Source of the DNA: Lineus longissimus
Taxonomy: Eukaryota; Nemertea; Pilidiophora; Heteronemertea; Lineidae
Length of the DNA: 64,000 nucleotides
Direction of reading: 5' to 3'
Assembly (NCBI RefSeq): GCF_910592395.1
Contig: NC_088309.1
Coordinates: forward strand, 16,184,599 to 16,248,598
The notes under the pieces were generated by a model that did not search any database, was not told the DNA's origin, and worked only from the letters and a program-made list of their open reading frames with translations. Positions 22,977-35,046 of the stretch are shown piece by piece (the stretch's first letter is position 1; every line of letters starts with the position of its first letter). The position numbers and the translations under genes are program-made.

Positions 22977-23978
22977 TCACGGATTATGATAATGCTGATG
23001 AGACAAATAATCATTGTCAGCAGGTCGAGAAGGTGGCGCCTGTGGCCTGTAAGTGAAACTGGGAGTTGATGTAGTAGTGGTTGCAGTTAGTTTCTGACTT
23101 TTCAAAAGCTCGATCTCTAATGATAACTTTTCTTTCTCCATTTTCAGCTTTTCTTTCTCCATTTTCAACTTTCTATCTCTGGATTAGCTCATTCTTTCTC
23201 CAGAAAGAGCAACTCCTTTTGCAATCCAAACAGTTCACTTGATTCCTCACTTTTCTTCTTTTTCTTCGGTGGTTCCAGATTATCATCATCGATGGCAGGA
23301 GAGGGACTCGGTAATGATGCTGCTGCACTGTACGCTGATTTGTACATGGGGAAGGTTGATGCTGCTTGACTTGGTTGCCTCGGGAACTTCCTAGCTACCA
23401 CGACTTTATCAGGGATATCTCCAACACTTGAACATGTTGAAAGACTTGTACTTGGACTTGCAATTGGAACTAAATTATCCATGCCACCATCAATTCCATA
23501 CACCGTAGGATCATTCTCGCCTATAATTGATGCTATCTTCTGTGATAACTGAGTCGGTTGGTCTGGCGGAGGTCCACCACCTAAAAGAGGGAAGACGTTG
23601 ATAAGATCACGTCACGTTGCCATTCATTCCCATGATATGTATTTGGAAAAATGAGTCAAAAGTTTATAAGATAAATTTGAGGAAGTAATAAACAAACGTA
23701 CCTGTTTTTGCACTCTCCTTTCGATGTTTCCGGTATTGATCTTTTATGTTGCTGCACATGTTCTGCCACTTCTTCAGCAACTGAGATTTCGTCCGCACAA
23801 CCGATGGATTGCGTGCGTTCATTGCTTCTGTGATTTGAACCCATGCCTGGGCCTTTTTCTGAGATGTGACGTTCGGCCCGAATTTGGAAACAAGCAAATC
23901 AAATTCCTTTTCATATTCTTCTGTCAATCTCAGCACTTCAGCCTCTGTAAAGTTTGGTTGCCTTGTCAACTTAGCCAT
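22977..23978 (-). CDS. Harbinger Myb/SANT-like DNA-binding partner, two exons
   Basis: Exon 1 (23978 to about 23702) encodes MAKLTRQPNFTEAEVLRL and RTKSQLLKKWQNMCSNIK, a trihelix Myb/SANT-like domain, and ends KESAKTG at a GTACGT donor. Exon 2 (from about 23582) starts GGGPPPDQPTQL after an AG and runs through a Ser/Pro-rich region with a basic KKKKK signal to a Glu/Lys coiled coil ending YLSHQHYHNP (22977). A frameshift or stop separates LLFLEKE (23189) from the coiled coil (23168). In this superfamily the partner binds subterminal sites and carries the transposase into the nucleus. It faces the transposase tail to tail. Confidence 0.8.
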
Positions 23979-24349
23979 TGCGTCTATACTGCTCTAAACT
24001 AGTGGATACCGGCCCATGCACAGTTAGTATAGGCCTATCACCAAAGCATTACCCAATATGAAATCTGAATCGTAATACACAGTTTATCATTGTGGTCATT
24101 GAGGCGCTCGACCTAGAACCTTCCCCAAACCACAGAAATGTACATAAAAGGCCTGTTAAATGTGACATACACCCTTGGAAATTACATTTGGACACATCTA
24201 GGCACCATACCTAAATTTGAGTATACTACTTAGCTATGTAGGTACTTAAGTCAAGTTGTGAATTCCAACATAAGTATGGTACTTAGCTTAGTATGGTACT
24301 TACCGCTTAGGCATACCTAACTTAAGTTGCTTGGTAAATACGGGCCCTG

Positions 24350-24648
24350 GTGAATAGTAAAAGTTGCTAAGTATAGGTGCCATATGGATGGATGACGAGG
24401 GCAATGGTTAAATGATTATAGAGAGGCCGTGTAAGTATCTTGGTACGATCCCATGGGTGATGATACCGGCAATTGTTGTTGAACATATTTACAAGGTTAT
24501 TGACATATTGTTTCATACCTCTTGGTTTTTGTGCTAATTAGATTATTAGGCAGGTTATTGTCTGTGGCTTAAGCGATTTTTTTCACGGGTCTGTGTCCCG
24601 ACATCTTGTAATTGTCTGCCCATTATTGGAGGTTGCAAAATAGTGGCA
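24350..24648. other. Spacer; possible Helitron 3' end
   Basis: No coding. A minus-strand hairpin CGGGACACAGACCCG at about 24585-24601 lies just beyond the helicase stop and might be part of the Helitron 3' terminus, but a CTRR end at the right spacing is not convincing. Confidence 0.3.
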
Positions 24649-27600
24649 TCAGCGTAATGTTGTTGTTTGACGCAGGCGCTTCATTTCTTGAAGTGCAGAT
24701 TTGGATGCAGCGAAACCTGGTGATTTCTTTTGTATGTGTGTTATGACTAGACCACTCATGTTGCGCACACGGGATAGTGCAACGTATGCCATGCCTGATG
24801 TAAACATTTTGGGTCCTAGGTCAAGGACTGCTGAGTCTAAAGATGTGCCTTGCATTTTATGGATGGTAGTTGCGCAGCACAGCTTTAATGGGAATTGAGT
24901 TATGTTGATGGTTGTGTTGTATTTGCCATAGAATGTTGCAGTGATTGGTTGGATTGGTATGGCGTTTGGGTGTTTTGTGGAGGTTTTGTACTTGTTGCCT
25001 ATTTGTTGTTTGTGGAAAGTGATGAGGACTGTGCTGTTATTGATGTTTGTATTGGGTATGATTTCTGTGACAGTACCTGTTGCACCATTGACTAGGCCTA
25101 CGGTTGTATCAAGATATCTGATCAGCATGACAGTTGCACCAGGCGCAAGTACCAGAGGGTGTATGAGTGCAGCGCAATCACGTTCATCTGTAGGTAGTAA
25201 TTCTTGCAAGGTTTTTGGTGGTGTACAGTTATTGGTGATGCTGTCAGTGGCATGCAGTGTATGTTGATGGTGTTGTTCTGAAATCTTGGCTTGGTTATGT
25301 TGGTGGCACTGTTTGTTGGTGGGGTACAAGCGGATTGCTGTATGAAATGGTGATTGGTTGAGGGCAGCAGGGGTGAGAAGGCGTTCATGTAAAGTTTGCA
25401 TGTCGTGTGTGGTGTGGAGGCCTAAGCGGAATCTGTTTAGGAGTTGTGCGTAGGACTGATCGCTGGCCTGCCTGTAATTTGTTTGTAGTTCCAGTAGTGT
25501 GAAGACATCTTTCCACAAGTGTATGGTGGTGTCCGGTGTTGGGGTTGCAAAGATGTATTTACCCATGACTGGTTTTAGCTTTAAGAAGTCGCCGAATGCT
25601 AGAATTGAGATGCCGGCGAAGAGTTGATCAGTGTTGTCTGTTGCGAGGATTTCTGTGAGGCGTTGGTGGATGATTGTGAATGTTTTGATGGAGACCATGC
25701 TAATTTCGTCAATAATGAGGTAGTGGATATTTTTCCACAGTTTGCGCAGGTCTGCTAATTTTTCCCCTTTGAGTGGTTGGTAATTGGCCGACTTGTGGTG
25801 TTTGACGGGAAGGTTGAGAGCTTTGTGTAATGTGATGCCATTGATGTTGTATGCTGCCACACCTGTGGGTGCTGTGAGGATTTGTAGTGACTGTGGTGAT
25901 GATCGTAGGAGGTATTGTGTGCAAGCAGTGATAGTGTGGCTTTTGCCTGTGCCAGCGCCACCAGTGATGAAGAGGCGCAGGGGTGGTGGTTTTTTTGGCG
26001 ACAGTTTGGTGTGGTATGCACGCAGTTCTTTGGTGTATTGTGCGAGTAGTTGTATCATGTGTGTTTGTTCATCACCAAAATGCTTCATCAGATGTAAGTA
26101 CTGTTCTTGCGGAGCTGTGTCTGGGTATCTGTAAGTGTTATGTTGTCAGTAATTGGGTCTGGTGAGTTATTACTCTCAATATCAATGTCGTGAATATCAT
26201 TCTGATAGACTGTGTAGTCTGGCTGTACGTGTGTGGTGGGCTCGTCTGTGATGTCAAGAATGGTGGCAGTTGTGGCTGGTGCTGTGGTGTGGTTTATTAT
26301 GGGTAGCACGGCATCTATGTCAAGGTTTTCTATGACGTCCAGGGCCGTTTGTACTTCGTGTAAGAAATGATCATGCAAGTCAGCCATTTGTACCTGTTGC
26401 TGTTGTGTACTGAGTGTTTCATATGCTGTTTTGCCTGATGGGATGAGTTGTTCTTGGGGGCAGTGGAAGGGTACATGTAGCAGTAGGATCTTATAATAGT
26501 AGTCGTCGCCATCTTGTTCGATTGTTTTGGTATGAGTTTTGATGCAAGCATTCTTGGTGCGTTTATGTATGTAACCAGCGTTGTGTTGTAAACAAATGGC
26601 ACCTTTTGGAGGGTTGGTTTTGTAGTATTGATATTGGGCTGCAAATTGGAATAATGTCATGTTGTTGAATGCAGTAGTTTGTGGCCTTTCAGTGTAGTGG
26701 TCTATGATGTCTTGTACAAAAATATTTGTGTCATTAGCATTGAGATCAGTTAGCTCAGCGGCAGGTTTTAGTATTGAGATTTTGTTTCGTGGACGGGAGG
26801 TATTGATGTGAATGACTACACGTGATGCGCCTTTCATGTGGTGGCCTCCTAGGCACGTGACTGCCTCTTGTGCACTAATTTGTCTGTTGTTGAGAACTTT
26901 GTTGCAAATGACCCGTAGGATCTTGTGTTCAGATGGCTGTGTCTGTGCTGATAATGATGCTGTGGCTGTTTTGATTTGTTTCGCTAAATCACCTCTCTCT
27001 GGTTTGCAAATGTATGTTGTGATGTAGTATGCTGCTGGAACAGCGGCCCAACCATTTGTATATCCATATTTGCCTCCCATGTGCAAAGGATTGTGGGATT
27101 ATATGCATTGACATGGTTTCATGAGATCTTCTTTTCAAGTTGTAGAAATGTTTATGTTTTGTTGGGTGTGAGGGATTTTTTATGATTGTGTCATCTGTGA
27201 TGGGTTGGGGGAAATTGAATCGACAGGTACACTGGTTTTTTGGGCACTTTTTGGTGCAGGTTGGGGTGTGATTATGTGCTTGTAGGGATTTGACGAGATG
27301 GTGAAGTACAGGGTCTGTTTCTTCTGCTGGTAACTGGCATGATATGTATTTGTCAATGAACGCAGGGGCATCATGTATCCCTTTGGTGGTAAGGAGGTTA
27401 GGTGCATCTGTGATCCAAAAGAGGCTGTGGACATGAGGTACGCCACGTAACTGAAACTCCAGGCGCCAGAAATAATCTTGCACATGACCTAATGGTTGTT
27501 GGGGGCCGAGAATAACATTATGCAGCAATTGGTGCCAACGGAAGCAGAAATGATGGACAGCAGGTACTGGATTGTTGATTATCAGGGTCTGGCGTTGGGA

Positions 27601-28775
27601 TTTTGTCAATTCAGATACCGTGGGCACCGGAATCATACAGTTGGGGTTAAATTGAATGATAGCATCTATCATATCATCCCAGTCCATGTCATTTGCTGAT
27701 AGAGTGAGGAAGAATGTTGGTGGGCCTAAGTTGTGGTAAAGGGTTAACAGGTCTAGTTTTGTAGCATACCAATAGGGGTTGGTGCCACGTATTTGTTTGA
27801 GGAATGACCAGCTGTTGTGGAGGAATCGTTTGTCTGTTGTATTCTGTTGTAATTGCTGTACCGTTGTTTGTCTGTAGCTGTTGTTAGAGTGTTTTCTCAC
27901 AGCAATGGATATTGCCGATTGTAGTTTATGTTGTTCAAAATTATTGAGCATCCAGAAAATGTATGGAATGTCTGTTGCAAAGGGTGATGCATGAGTGTTT
28001 AGGCGGGTCTGTATGTAGTCCGTTATTGATAGGGCATGACCTTTGTGCCAGCCGGATGCTCCTGAAGTGAATAACCATGGGAATGCTTGTGCCTCCAAGT
28101 CTGTAGCTGTGAAGATACTAAGTGGAGAAGCTGTAATGCTTGATGATTCAGTAATCAGAGCATCTGCAAGGTTGTTGTCGCGGTCAGGCGCTGTTTCTGT
28201 GTCATCAGCAGTGTCACGGCAAATGGTGATGTCCTTATACAGTGGATGGTGCTGTTGTAGGTATTGGAGTGCGTTGAAGACATTTGTTTTGTTGACAGAG
28301 TAAATAGTGGTGTGTGTTTGGTGGGCACGGTTCTGTGAGACATATATGATGTTGCTGTGGGCTAGTGGTCGTGGTAGGGCTTTGTAAATGTCTTGGTTAT
28401 CAACAGGGAAGTTGATGATCTGGCCTTTTGCTGACAGCTGGCCATATGGTAGTGCACATATGGTGATGAATGGATGGACTTGCGATATCAAGCGTTTTTC
28501 CATGAGGTTGAGGGATGCTAACACTGTTGGGACAGGGCCAGAAGTCATGTTTGTCCATGAATTGGCAGGTATTTTGCTGTCTTTGAGTGGTGCTATGCAA
28601 CGGAAACAGACAAGCGTGTCTGTGTATTGCGATGAAGAGTCCTCAAGCAGTGCTCCATTTTCATGGGTCTAACGTAGGCTCTGTATGATGGCGTTGCGTT
28701 AGCATTGTAGGTAGTTGTTGGGCAGTCCAGGAGGAGTTGGTGGTCCTGGAAAATGACATATATAAATTTATTCAT
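24649..28775 (-). CDS. Helitron Rep-helicase protein, several frameshifts
   Basis: Reads from 28775 to 24649. N-terminal region with IAPLKDSKIPANSW and GPVPTVL; Rep (HUH) domain with RGVPHVHSLFW (His-x-His) and the two-Tyr motif AYYITTYICKPE; then a PIF1-like SF1B helicase with GGAGTGKS (Walker A), IIDEISMV (Walker B), LQTNYRQ, HKMQGTSLDSAVLDL and YVALSRVR. The Rep nicks and joins single strands for rolling-circle transposition and the helicase unwinds. Frame changes occur near 28665, 27115, 27050 (GGG run) and 26110, each bridging collinear protein, so the copy is nearly complete. A gene for an RPA-like protein lies directly upstream on the same strand. Confidence 0.9.
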
Positions 28776-29025
28776 GGGTGATTATTTAGTTGTGTGAATC
28801 TGTCAGAGTGAAATGAATACTCCTTTTACTTTTAGCACTGCCACTGATACTAGTGTCTTTCTATCTAAGTCTGTTGTATTAAAATCTCAACTTGGTGTGA
28901 TGTTGTCAGTTCAGGCAATGCAACAGCAACAAACAGATATAAATGTTAATGTTGGTTATCAGCTTGCATCAGCTGTGATCAGTGATGATGAGATTCATTA
29001 TAAGTTTGAGGGCCTTACGTAAATG

Positions 29026-30721
29026 TTACACCAGTTGAACCTTCCTGAAGGTGTAATTGGTGCGTTCACCGATGCTTTTCAAGATGGTAGCATCGATCGT
29101 CTTGCCCTGCAACATTATGAGTTTGAAGCGCTGATCTTCGTTGGATAGTCGACTGAACTCTGGTGACGGCATTTTGAGAATTGCTGTGGCGTGCTGGTCA
29201 AACAGCTTTATCCAGATACCATGGCCTTGTGCTGTACCATCCTCCAATTTGATCGAAATCATGTACTTTGGTTCAGGGTTGCCATGAAGGCCATGGTTGT
29301 CACAATTAACATAACTGCCTACGACGGTTACTTTCTTGTTACATCTGGCAGTTCCACACCCCATGTAAAACGGACGATCCAATGACACGAAGGCGACATT
29401 TGCGTTTTCGACTTTGTACTCTCGTGCGTCTCCATTGATGACATCTTCCATTGTGTCCATTGGTGTATCAATAGCAACTGGGTCCTCATCGGTAGGATCT
29501 TCTGCTGTGTCCATGTAGTCCTTGAGAGGTGCTGCTGCTTCATCAGGGATATCATCGTCCATCACAACCACGGTAGACCTTGTCGTGGCGATGGAGAACT
29601 CTTTGCGGTAATCTTTGGTTTTTTGTGTCTGTCAATTGGATTATGGAGCCTTTGATGATGGCGCGCTGGGCATCTGCTGCCCACAGTGTCAACTTGGTCA
29701 CCTGGCCAGAGGTGTCTGTCATACGGCATTCACGCATGTCCTTCCCTTTGACTTGCTCCACTGTCATTGGGTGGACCACACTGACCAACAGATTTACCAC
29801 GGTGTCAGGTGGCAGGGCCATGGCTGCTTTCAATGTTACTGGTTTCACTTTTTGCAGGTTTAGGAGTTCAGTGGATGGCTGCACATCACTGCTTTGTGTC
29901 AACAGTATCTCCACTGGGTCTGAATTGTACTGTGGCTTTTTGGGCACTTGCGGATGATAATTAGTGATAACATAATCGTTACCTTCACTACATTTGCGTT
30001 CAAATTGTTCTGCTGCACTCCCCCAGACCAGCAACTAACGGGTTGATGTATTGTTCTTTATGGTTGCACGATAATATGGAGCACCAGCTGCAGTTCGTGC
30101 CTTTTTTGTTGGTGTGAGGATACGATACGATACACTGACCAACAGATTTACCACGGTGTCAGGTGGCAGGGCCATGGCTGCTTTCAATGTTACTGGTTTC
30201 ACTTTTTGCAGGTTTAGGAGTTCAGTGGATGGCTGCACATCACTGCTTTGTGTCAACAGTATCTCCACTGGGTCTGAATTGTACTGTGGCTTTTTGGGCA
30301 CTTGCCGATGATAATTAGTGATAACATAATCGTTACCTTCACTACATTTGCGTTCAAATTGTTCTGCTGCACTCCCCCAGACCAGCAACTTACGGGTTGA
30401 TGTATTGTTCTTTATGGTTGCACGATAATATGGAGCACCAGCTGCAGTTCGTGCCTTTTTTGTTGGTGTGAGGATACGTACACGGATTGGCGCGGCCTTC
30501 TGAGGGCTGACTTTGGCCAAAGTTTGTTCTGCCATTTGTTCTGAAATAAGCATAGCAGGATTAATATGGTACTCTGTGGTAAGTCTTTGTATTAGTGGGA
30601 CAGTATTGTGGAATGAAGTGGATGTTTTTTTGTTGTACATGGTGATAGAACGTCTGTGTGAAAGGTTTTGAGGGTCCCAGTTGCTTACAAGGCTACTATT
30701 CCCAGCACTGTGACGATGCAA
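29026..30721 (-). CDS. Helitron-encoded RPA-like single-strand DNA-binding protein, internally duplicated
   Basis: OB-fold-type sequence on the minus strand, e.g. MTDTSGQVTKLTLWAADAQ, a zinc-ribbon part CGTARCNKKV...YVNCDNHG, and MISIKLEDGTAQGHGIWIKL, as in RPA1 C-terminal folds. N-terminal part 30721-30035; an in-frame TAG (about 30035) follows a 354-bp tandem duplication of the segment SYRILTPTKKARTAAGAP to NLLVSV. The frame then continues to about 29620, where a run of six A shifts it into the 29571-29026 frame. RPA-like genes accompany Rep-helicase in some Helitrons and are thought to protect single strands. Without the duplication and the extra base the frame would be open. Confidence 0.75.
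29778..30480. repeat. 354-bp tandem direct duplication within the RPA-like gene
   Basis: 29778-30131 and 30132-30480 are nearly identical and differ at a few bases (e.g. GCAACTAACGG versus GCAACTTACGG, the former creating the stop). The join carries a short TACGATACGATA stutter. Confidence 0.9.
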
Positions 30722-31345
30722 GATACTTACCGTTTGCTAATTTGGGTGAATCTTTTGACGAACTGTATACTGTTTCTGGGCAGCGCTGTAATGGTAATGA
30801 ATGTTTGTTAGAAAATGTTGACATCCGCACTGAATCTATATCTCAGATTTGCGTGCATCATCATTTCAGAGAGTGACATAGTTTGCACATCAGATTTGTA
30901 CTCAGCATCATTACACTTTTTACAGATAGTGACATAGTTCTAGTATTCAATGTCCTTCAACATAGTTTGCATGTCCTGCTACTATTCATATTGCAGGATC
31001 TGTGACAGTGTCGTATGCAGTAGCACTGTGACGATGCAAGATACCTACCATTTGCTAATTTGGGTAAATCTATTGACGAACTGTATACTGATCCGGGCAG
31101 CGCTGTAATAGTAATGAGTGTTTGTTAGGAAATGTTGACATCCACACTGTCGGAATTATAAATTATATCTCAGATTTGCATGCATCATCATTTCTGAGGG
31201 TGACATAGTTTGCACATCAGATTTGTACTCAGCATCATTACACTTTTTACAGATAGTGACATAGTTCTAGTATTCAATGTCCTTCAACATAGTTTGCACA
31301 TCATATTTCCCCCCAGCATCTATCCAGCTGATAGCGACATAGTTT
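30703..31345. repeat. Two copies of a block with iterated ACATAGTT words (also at 60.2 kb)
   Basis: A segment containing CACTGTGACGATGCAAGATA, GACGAACTGTATACTG, GGCAGCGCTG and several (G/A)ACATAGTTTG words occurs at 30703-30960 and 31015-31345, and again at 60170-60560. It lies upstream of the RPA-like gene and is probably its 5' non-coding region or the Helitron 5' part. Confidence 0.7.
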
Positions 31346-31935
31346 TATGGCACGTTTTTTGTAGCAAAATTTGATTTTTCACAGCATTCGTTCGATTATT
31401 TACAACATTCCTTTGATTTGTCACAACATTCATTCGATTTCTCATGAAATTCATTACATTTGTTCGATTCATTAGACACAATTTGATTATTTCATGGACA
31501 TTCATTCAATTCAATGCAGCTATATTCATTTGATCACTGACATATTCATTCGATGAAATCGAAGTAACATTTTTAATCCTATAAAGTCAACCACGACATT
31601 CGTTAATTAACCGAACATACCGCTCGTCTTTATTGCGCACATTCATTCGATAGTGACACACATTCATTCGATTTTGAACACGTCCATTCGATATTTTTGC
31701 ATACCTTCATTCGATCATTGCGCACATTCATTCGATTTCTGAACAGGTTTCATTCGATTTTCTAAACTGTTCATTCGATTTCTGAACAGGTCTATTCGAT
31801 TTTTTCATACTTTCATTCGATTTTCCTACACTTTTATTCGATTTTGCACACATGCATTAGATTTTTCTCTGCGCGTTCATTCGATTCGTACACTCATTCA
31901 TTCGATTTTCACAGTAAATCCTATTCGATTCCGAT
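31346..31935. repeat. Interspersed ATTCGAT motif array
   Basis: At least 15 ATTCGAT(T) words, often as CATTCATTCGATTTT, spaced about 20-35 bp with unrelated spacers. It ends directly at the promoter-like region of the plus-strand gene at 32.0 kb. A shorter array of the same word lies at 59870-60110, next to another promoter. Confidence 0.85.
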
Positions 31936-32010
31936 TGGTTAATGCTGGCACGTGACTCAATCCAGGCAGCGCAGTTTTTATAGTCACGTGATATACAAGA
32001 TGGCAGCCTC
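31935..32010 (+). promoter_or_regulatory. Promoter-like region: CCAAT box, CACGTG, YY1-like AAGATGGC
   Basis: CGATTGGTTAAT (CCAAT-type, about 31941), CACGTG (31985-31990) and AAGATGGCAGC (31998-32008), which overlaps the probable start codon of the following gene. YY1-type AAGATGGC at the start of transcription or translation is a known arrangement of animal genes. Confidence 0.45.
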
Positions 32011-35000
32011 CATGATCTCGAAACTATGCATTTTATCGCTACTTTTACTCGTTTCTGGAAGCCTTATTAATAGTATTGATAGTTTGCAAGACTGGTTAAA
32101 ATACTGCGAATCACTTGATGTTCTACTGAGACATTGTGACGGTATTTATGCTGGAGATATCGATCAAAGTGAAGTTGAAGATGTAGTGCTCCGTTTACAG
32201 GGCCATTCCCGTACTCTACACACAGTGCATGGACACATTCAGGCTCAAGTGACGCAACCCATTTCACAACCGATTGCAATATTCATTGCTGATGTGTATT
32301 CACTTTCTGTACAATTGAGGTGCATTCGTGAGTTGTGGACTGACTTGCTTTCTCCAAATAGGACTGCCGGTTCGGCGGGCGGTGAGACTCAGAGTAGGTC
32401 TGGGTCATTAGCTGGGCCAGCAGTGGGTGGCAGTTTCTCCTTTTGGTCCAGGCTTGGTGAAGATGTAATTGTGGGTGCCAGGACGCTTATGAGACCAAGC
32501 ATGCCAAGTGGCTTGCTTGACACAGCTCATGGAGCTGACCTTCTGACCCAAAGGCCCACTGATGACACTATTACAACAACAGGAGCTGGTGCTGCAGTCG
32601 AGGTGATGGGGGCTAATGTGGAAGAAAGCAGAGACATAAGAGAGGGGCTAACAGCAGAAGTAGGAGGGGAAGGCCATCATTTTTAGCTCACCTCTTAGCA
32701 GAGGTGAGCTTATCCCATACCGTGGCGTCCGTCGTCCGCGTCGTCGTCGTCGTCGTCGTCGTCCGTCGTCCGTTAGCAGGGCACGTTTCGTAACTGTTAG
32801 AGCTATTGAGTTAAAACTTAGTACACATGTACCCTTATGTAATGACACCTTGGAGACCAAGTTTCGGTCCGATTCGTTTTATGGTTTGGCCACCAGGGGG
32901 CCAAACGTTAAAAGTGAAAATATGCAATATCTCCCTTAATAGTAGTCGGGAAATTTTGAAAAAAATATGGTAGGTACTTCTAGCAAAGGTGCATCATATA
33001 TCCTCCGGGTTTTTGATTTGCCCTCCTTTTCAAGGTCACAGAGGTCAAATAGTGTAAATTGGCCGTAAGGATGTAACGATGGCACGTTTCTAAACTGCAA
33101 TGACTATTGATCCCAAATTTGGTACACATTTACCCCTTAGTCAGGTAATCTCAGGGACCGAAGTTTGGTCCAATATGATTCACCACTTGACCACCAGGGG
33201 GCAAAATCCAAAAACCTTAAAAATGTGATTATTCCTTAACTTCTTGCCCGATTGCCACCAATTTGATATCATGGGTACATCTAACCACCATACAGTATAT
33301 GTCACACAGGTTTTTAATTTGACCTTCTTGTCAAGGTCACAGAGGTCAAATGGCGTAAATTGGCCGTCAGGCCGTAACTATGGCACGTTTCTTAACTGCA
33401 ATGACTATTGATCACAAATTAGTACACATGTACCCCTTGGTCAGGTGGTGTCAGGTACCGAAGTTTGGTGCGATCTGATTTGCCGTTTGGCCTCCAGGGA
33501 GGGGGCCAAATCCTAAATTCTTCAAAATGCCATTATTCCTAGTATTACTTGCCCGATTGGCACCAATTTTATATCATAGGTACATCTAATTCTAACAACC
33601 ATTCAATGTGTCACCCGGGTCTTCTTTGATTTGACCTACTTTTCAAGGTCACAGAGGTCGAATGTACTGTAAATTGGCCATTTTGGGGAAATTGTAATTG
33701 CTTGGACCTGCATCAAACCTAACACTACATGACACAATACTATGCTCTTTATCCATCTTTCCTCCACATGAGGTGAGCACAATGGCCCTGGCCATTTCAT
33801 TTATTGATGCACCACAGATTCTGTCATTGCAGGGGATTGGCAATAGCATCACCTCAATTGCACGTATGTTTGGTGTCAGCAGATGGACTATTTACAGACG
33901 TTGCGAGATGTATGGTTTACCACAGCAACGATCAAGATACTCAAACATCAGTGATGAGGACCTGGATGCTCTTATAAGTGAGGTGCGTCACGGGAATCCG
34001 CATGTCGGTCTGACAATGATTCAGGGCAATCTGCGAAGCAAAGGACTTGTCGTACAGCAGGCAAGGTTAAGACATTCCTTGCATAGGATCGATCCCATAG
34101 GTGCAGGTTTTCGATGGGGTGCTGTTGTAAGCCGCTGTAGATACCATGTTCCAGGACCAAATTCTCTGTGGCACATTGATGGACATCATAGTCTGATAAG
34201 ATGGCGATTCGTTGTGCACGGCTGCATTGATGGGTTTTCTCGACTTATCATCTATCTTCATTGTGCTGACAATAACTTTGCTGCAACTGTCTTGGAGGTA
34301 TTTTCTAATGCAGTTGAGACCCATGGATGCCCCTCACGAGTACGTGGAGATAAAGGCAAAGAAAATGTTGAAGTTGCCTGTTTCATGCTTGAGAGGCGGG
34401 GTAATGATCGTGGGAGTTTCATTTCGGGTAGGTCAGTACACAATTAAAGAATTGAACGACTTTGGAGAGACACTTTCCGATGTGTATTGCATAGCTATTA
34501 TAGCTTATTTTACTACCTGGAGGAGGAGGAGGAGTTAGATCCCAGTTCTGACATCCATATATTCGCCCTTCATTTTACATTTTTTCCTCGTATTAGACAG
34601 TCTCTACACTTGTTCCAACAATCATGGAACTTTCATGGCATGCGAACTGAACAGAACAGGTCTCCACTGCAGCTTTGGGTGAATGGTATGCTTGCTGCTA
34701 AGAACCAAGGACAGTTGGCAGTTCGTGATGTCATGGAGAACCATTTACAACAAGCAGCTCATGATGTCACTGATGCTGATCCGGAGAACCTAGACGCATA
34801 TGGAATAGACATGATAGACAGTGAAATTGAAGGACCTCCCCTCGAAGATACAGACTGGCGAAATGATGTTGCAGTTGCAAATATTCAAAATCCACTGACT
34901 GAAACGGAGTACCTAATGCTACATATCAAAATTGACCCTATGGCTGATAGTGATGATTTGGGGATCGATATTTATAGGGCTGTTGTTGCTCTTATGGTAC

Positions 35001-35023
35001 AGTTCATCAGCAATCGACCCTGA
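32000..35023 (+). pseudogene. Integrase-core (DDE) gene interrupted by a HINE insertion
   Basis: Start chosen at Met 32000 (MAASMISK), within AAGATGGC; a hydrophobic stretch LCILSLLLLV follows. The first part (32000-32681) is helical, with LQDWLKYCESLDVLL. A 1.1-kb HINE then interrupts the frame. It resumes with [18 protein letters not shown] and a helix-turn-helix, [12 protein letters not shown], then an integrase-type core: [13 protein letters not shown] (Asp), [11 protein letters not shown] (Asp) and RIERLWRD (Glu, about 35 residues on), and LHSYYSLFYYLEEE. A TAA (34445-34447) directly precedes RIERLW where relatives have Gln, a single C to T change. The family is widespread in cnidarians, fish and lancelets as intronless integrase genes of unknown role. 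A mobile-element origin is likely. Confidence 0.75.
32682..33802 (+). mobile_element. HINE/pearl-like repeat, X type, copy 1
   Basis: The 5' end TTTTAGCTCACCTCTTAGC forms a hairpin with GAGGTGAGC; then come a CGTCGT microsatellite (32725-32772), three degenerate ~300-bp core units, and a 3' end with the hairpin AATGGC-CCTG-GCCATT followed by TCATTT. The same ends occur at 60856-62872. The element sits between T residues inside the integrase gene frame. 5' hairpin, microsatellite, core repeats, 3' hairpin and T-T insertion fit Helentron-associated elements (HINE, DINE-1, pearl); class assignment is inferred. Confidence 0.7.
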
Positions 35024-35046
35024 AATGGGATGTCTATTATCACCCC

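Larger units (their letters stand above)
21609..24349 (+). mobile_element. Near-complete PIF/Harbinger transposon
   Basis: TIRs begin CAGGGCC(T/C)GTATTTA(T/C)CAAG at 21609 and, inverted, at 24349. GTG is duplicated at 21606-21608 and 24350-24352, the 3-bp duplication typical of the superfamily. Inside are a plus-strand transposase and a minus-strand Myb/SANT-like gene. Both subterminal regions (21625-21740 and 24190-24330) carry repeated TACCTAAGT/ACTTAGGTA words, probable transposase or Myb binding sites. Length 2,741 bp. Only one or two small lesions are visible, so it is young. Confidence 0.92.

Noticed and set aside
24541-24648. Defined Helitron 3' terminus
   Set aside because: A hairpin is present near 24590 but no convincing CTRR end at the usual ~10-base distance, and no second copy to align.
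31346-31935. CRISPR-like array
   Set aside because: The repeated word is only 7-9 bases, degenerate and in both orientations, spacers vary widely, and the DNA is eukaryotic with no cas genes.
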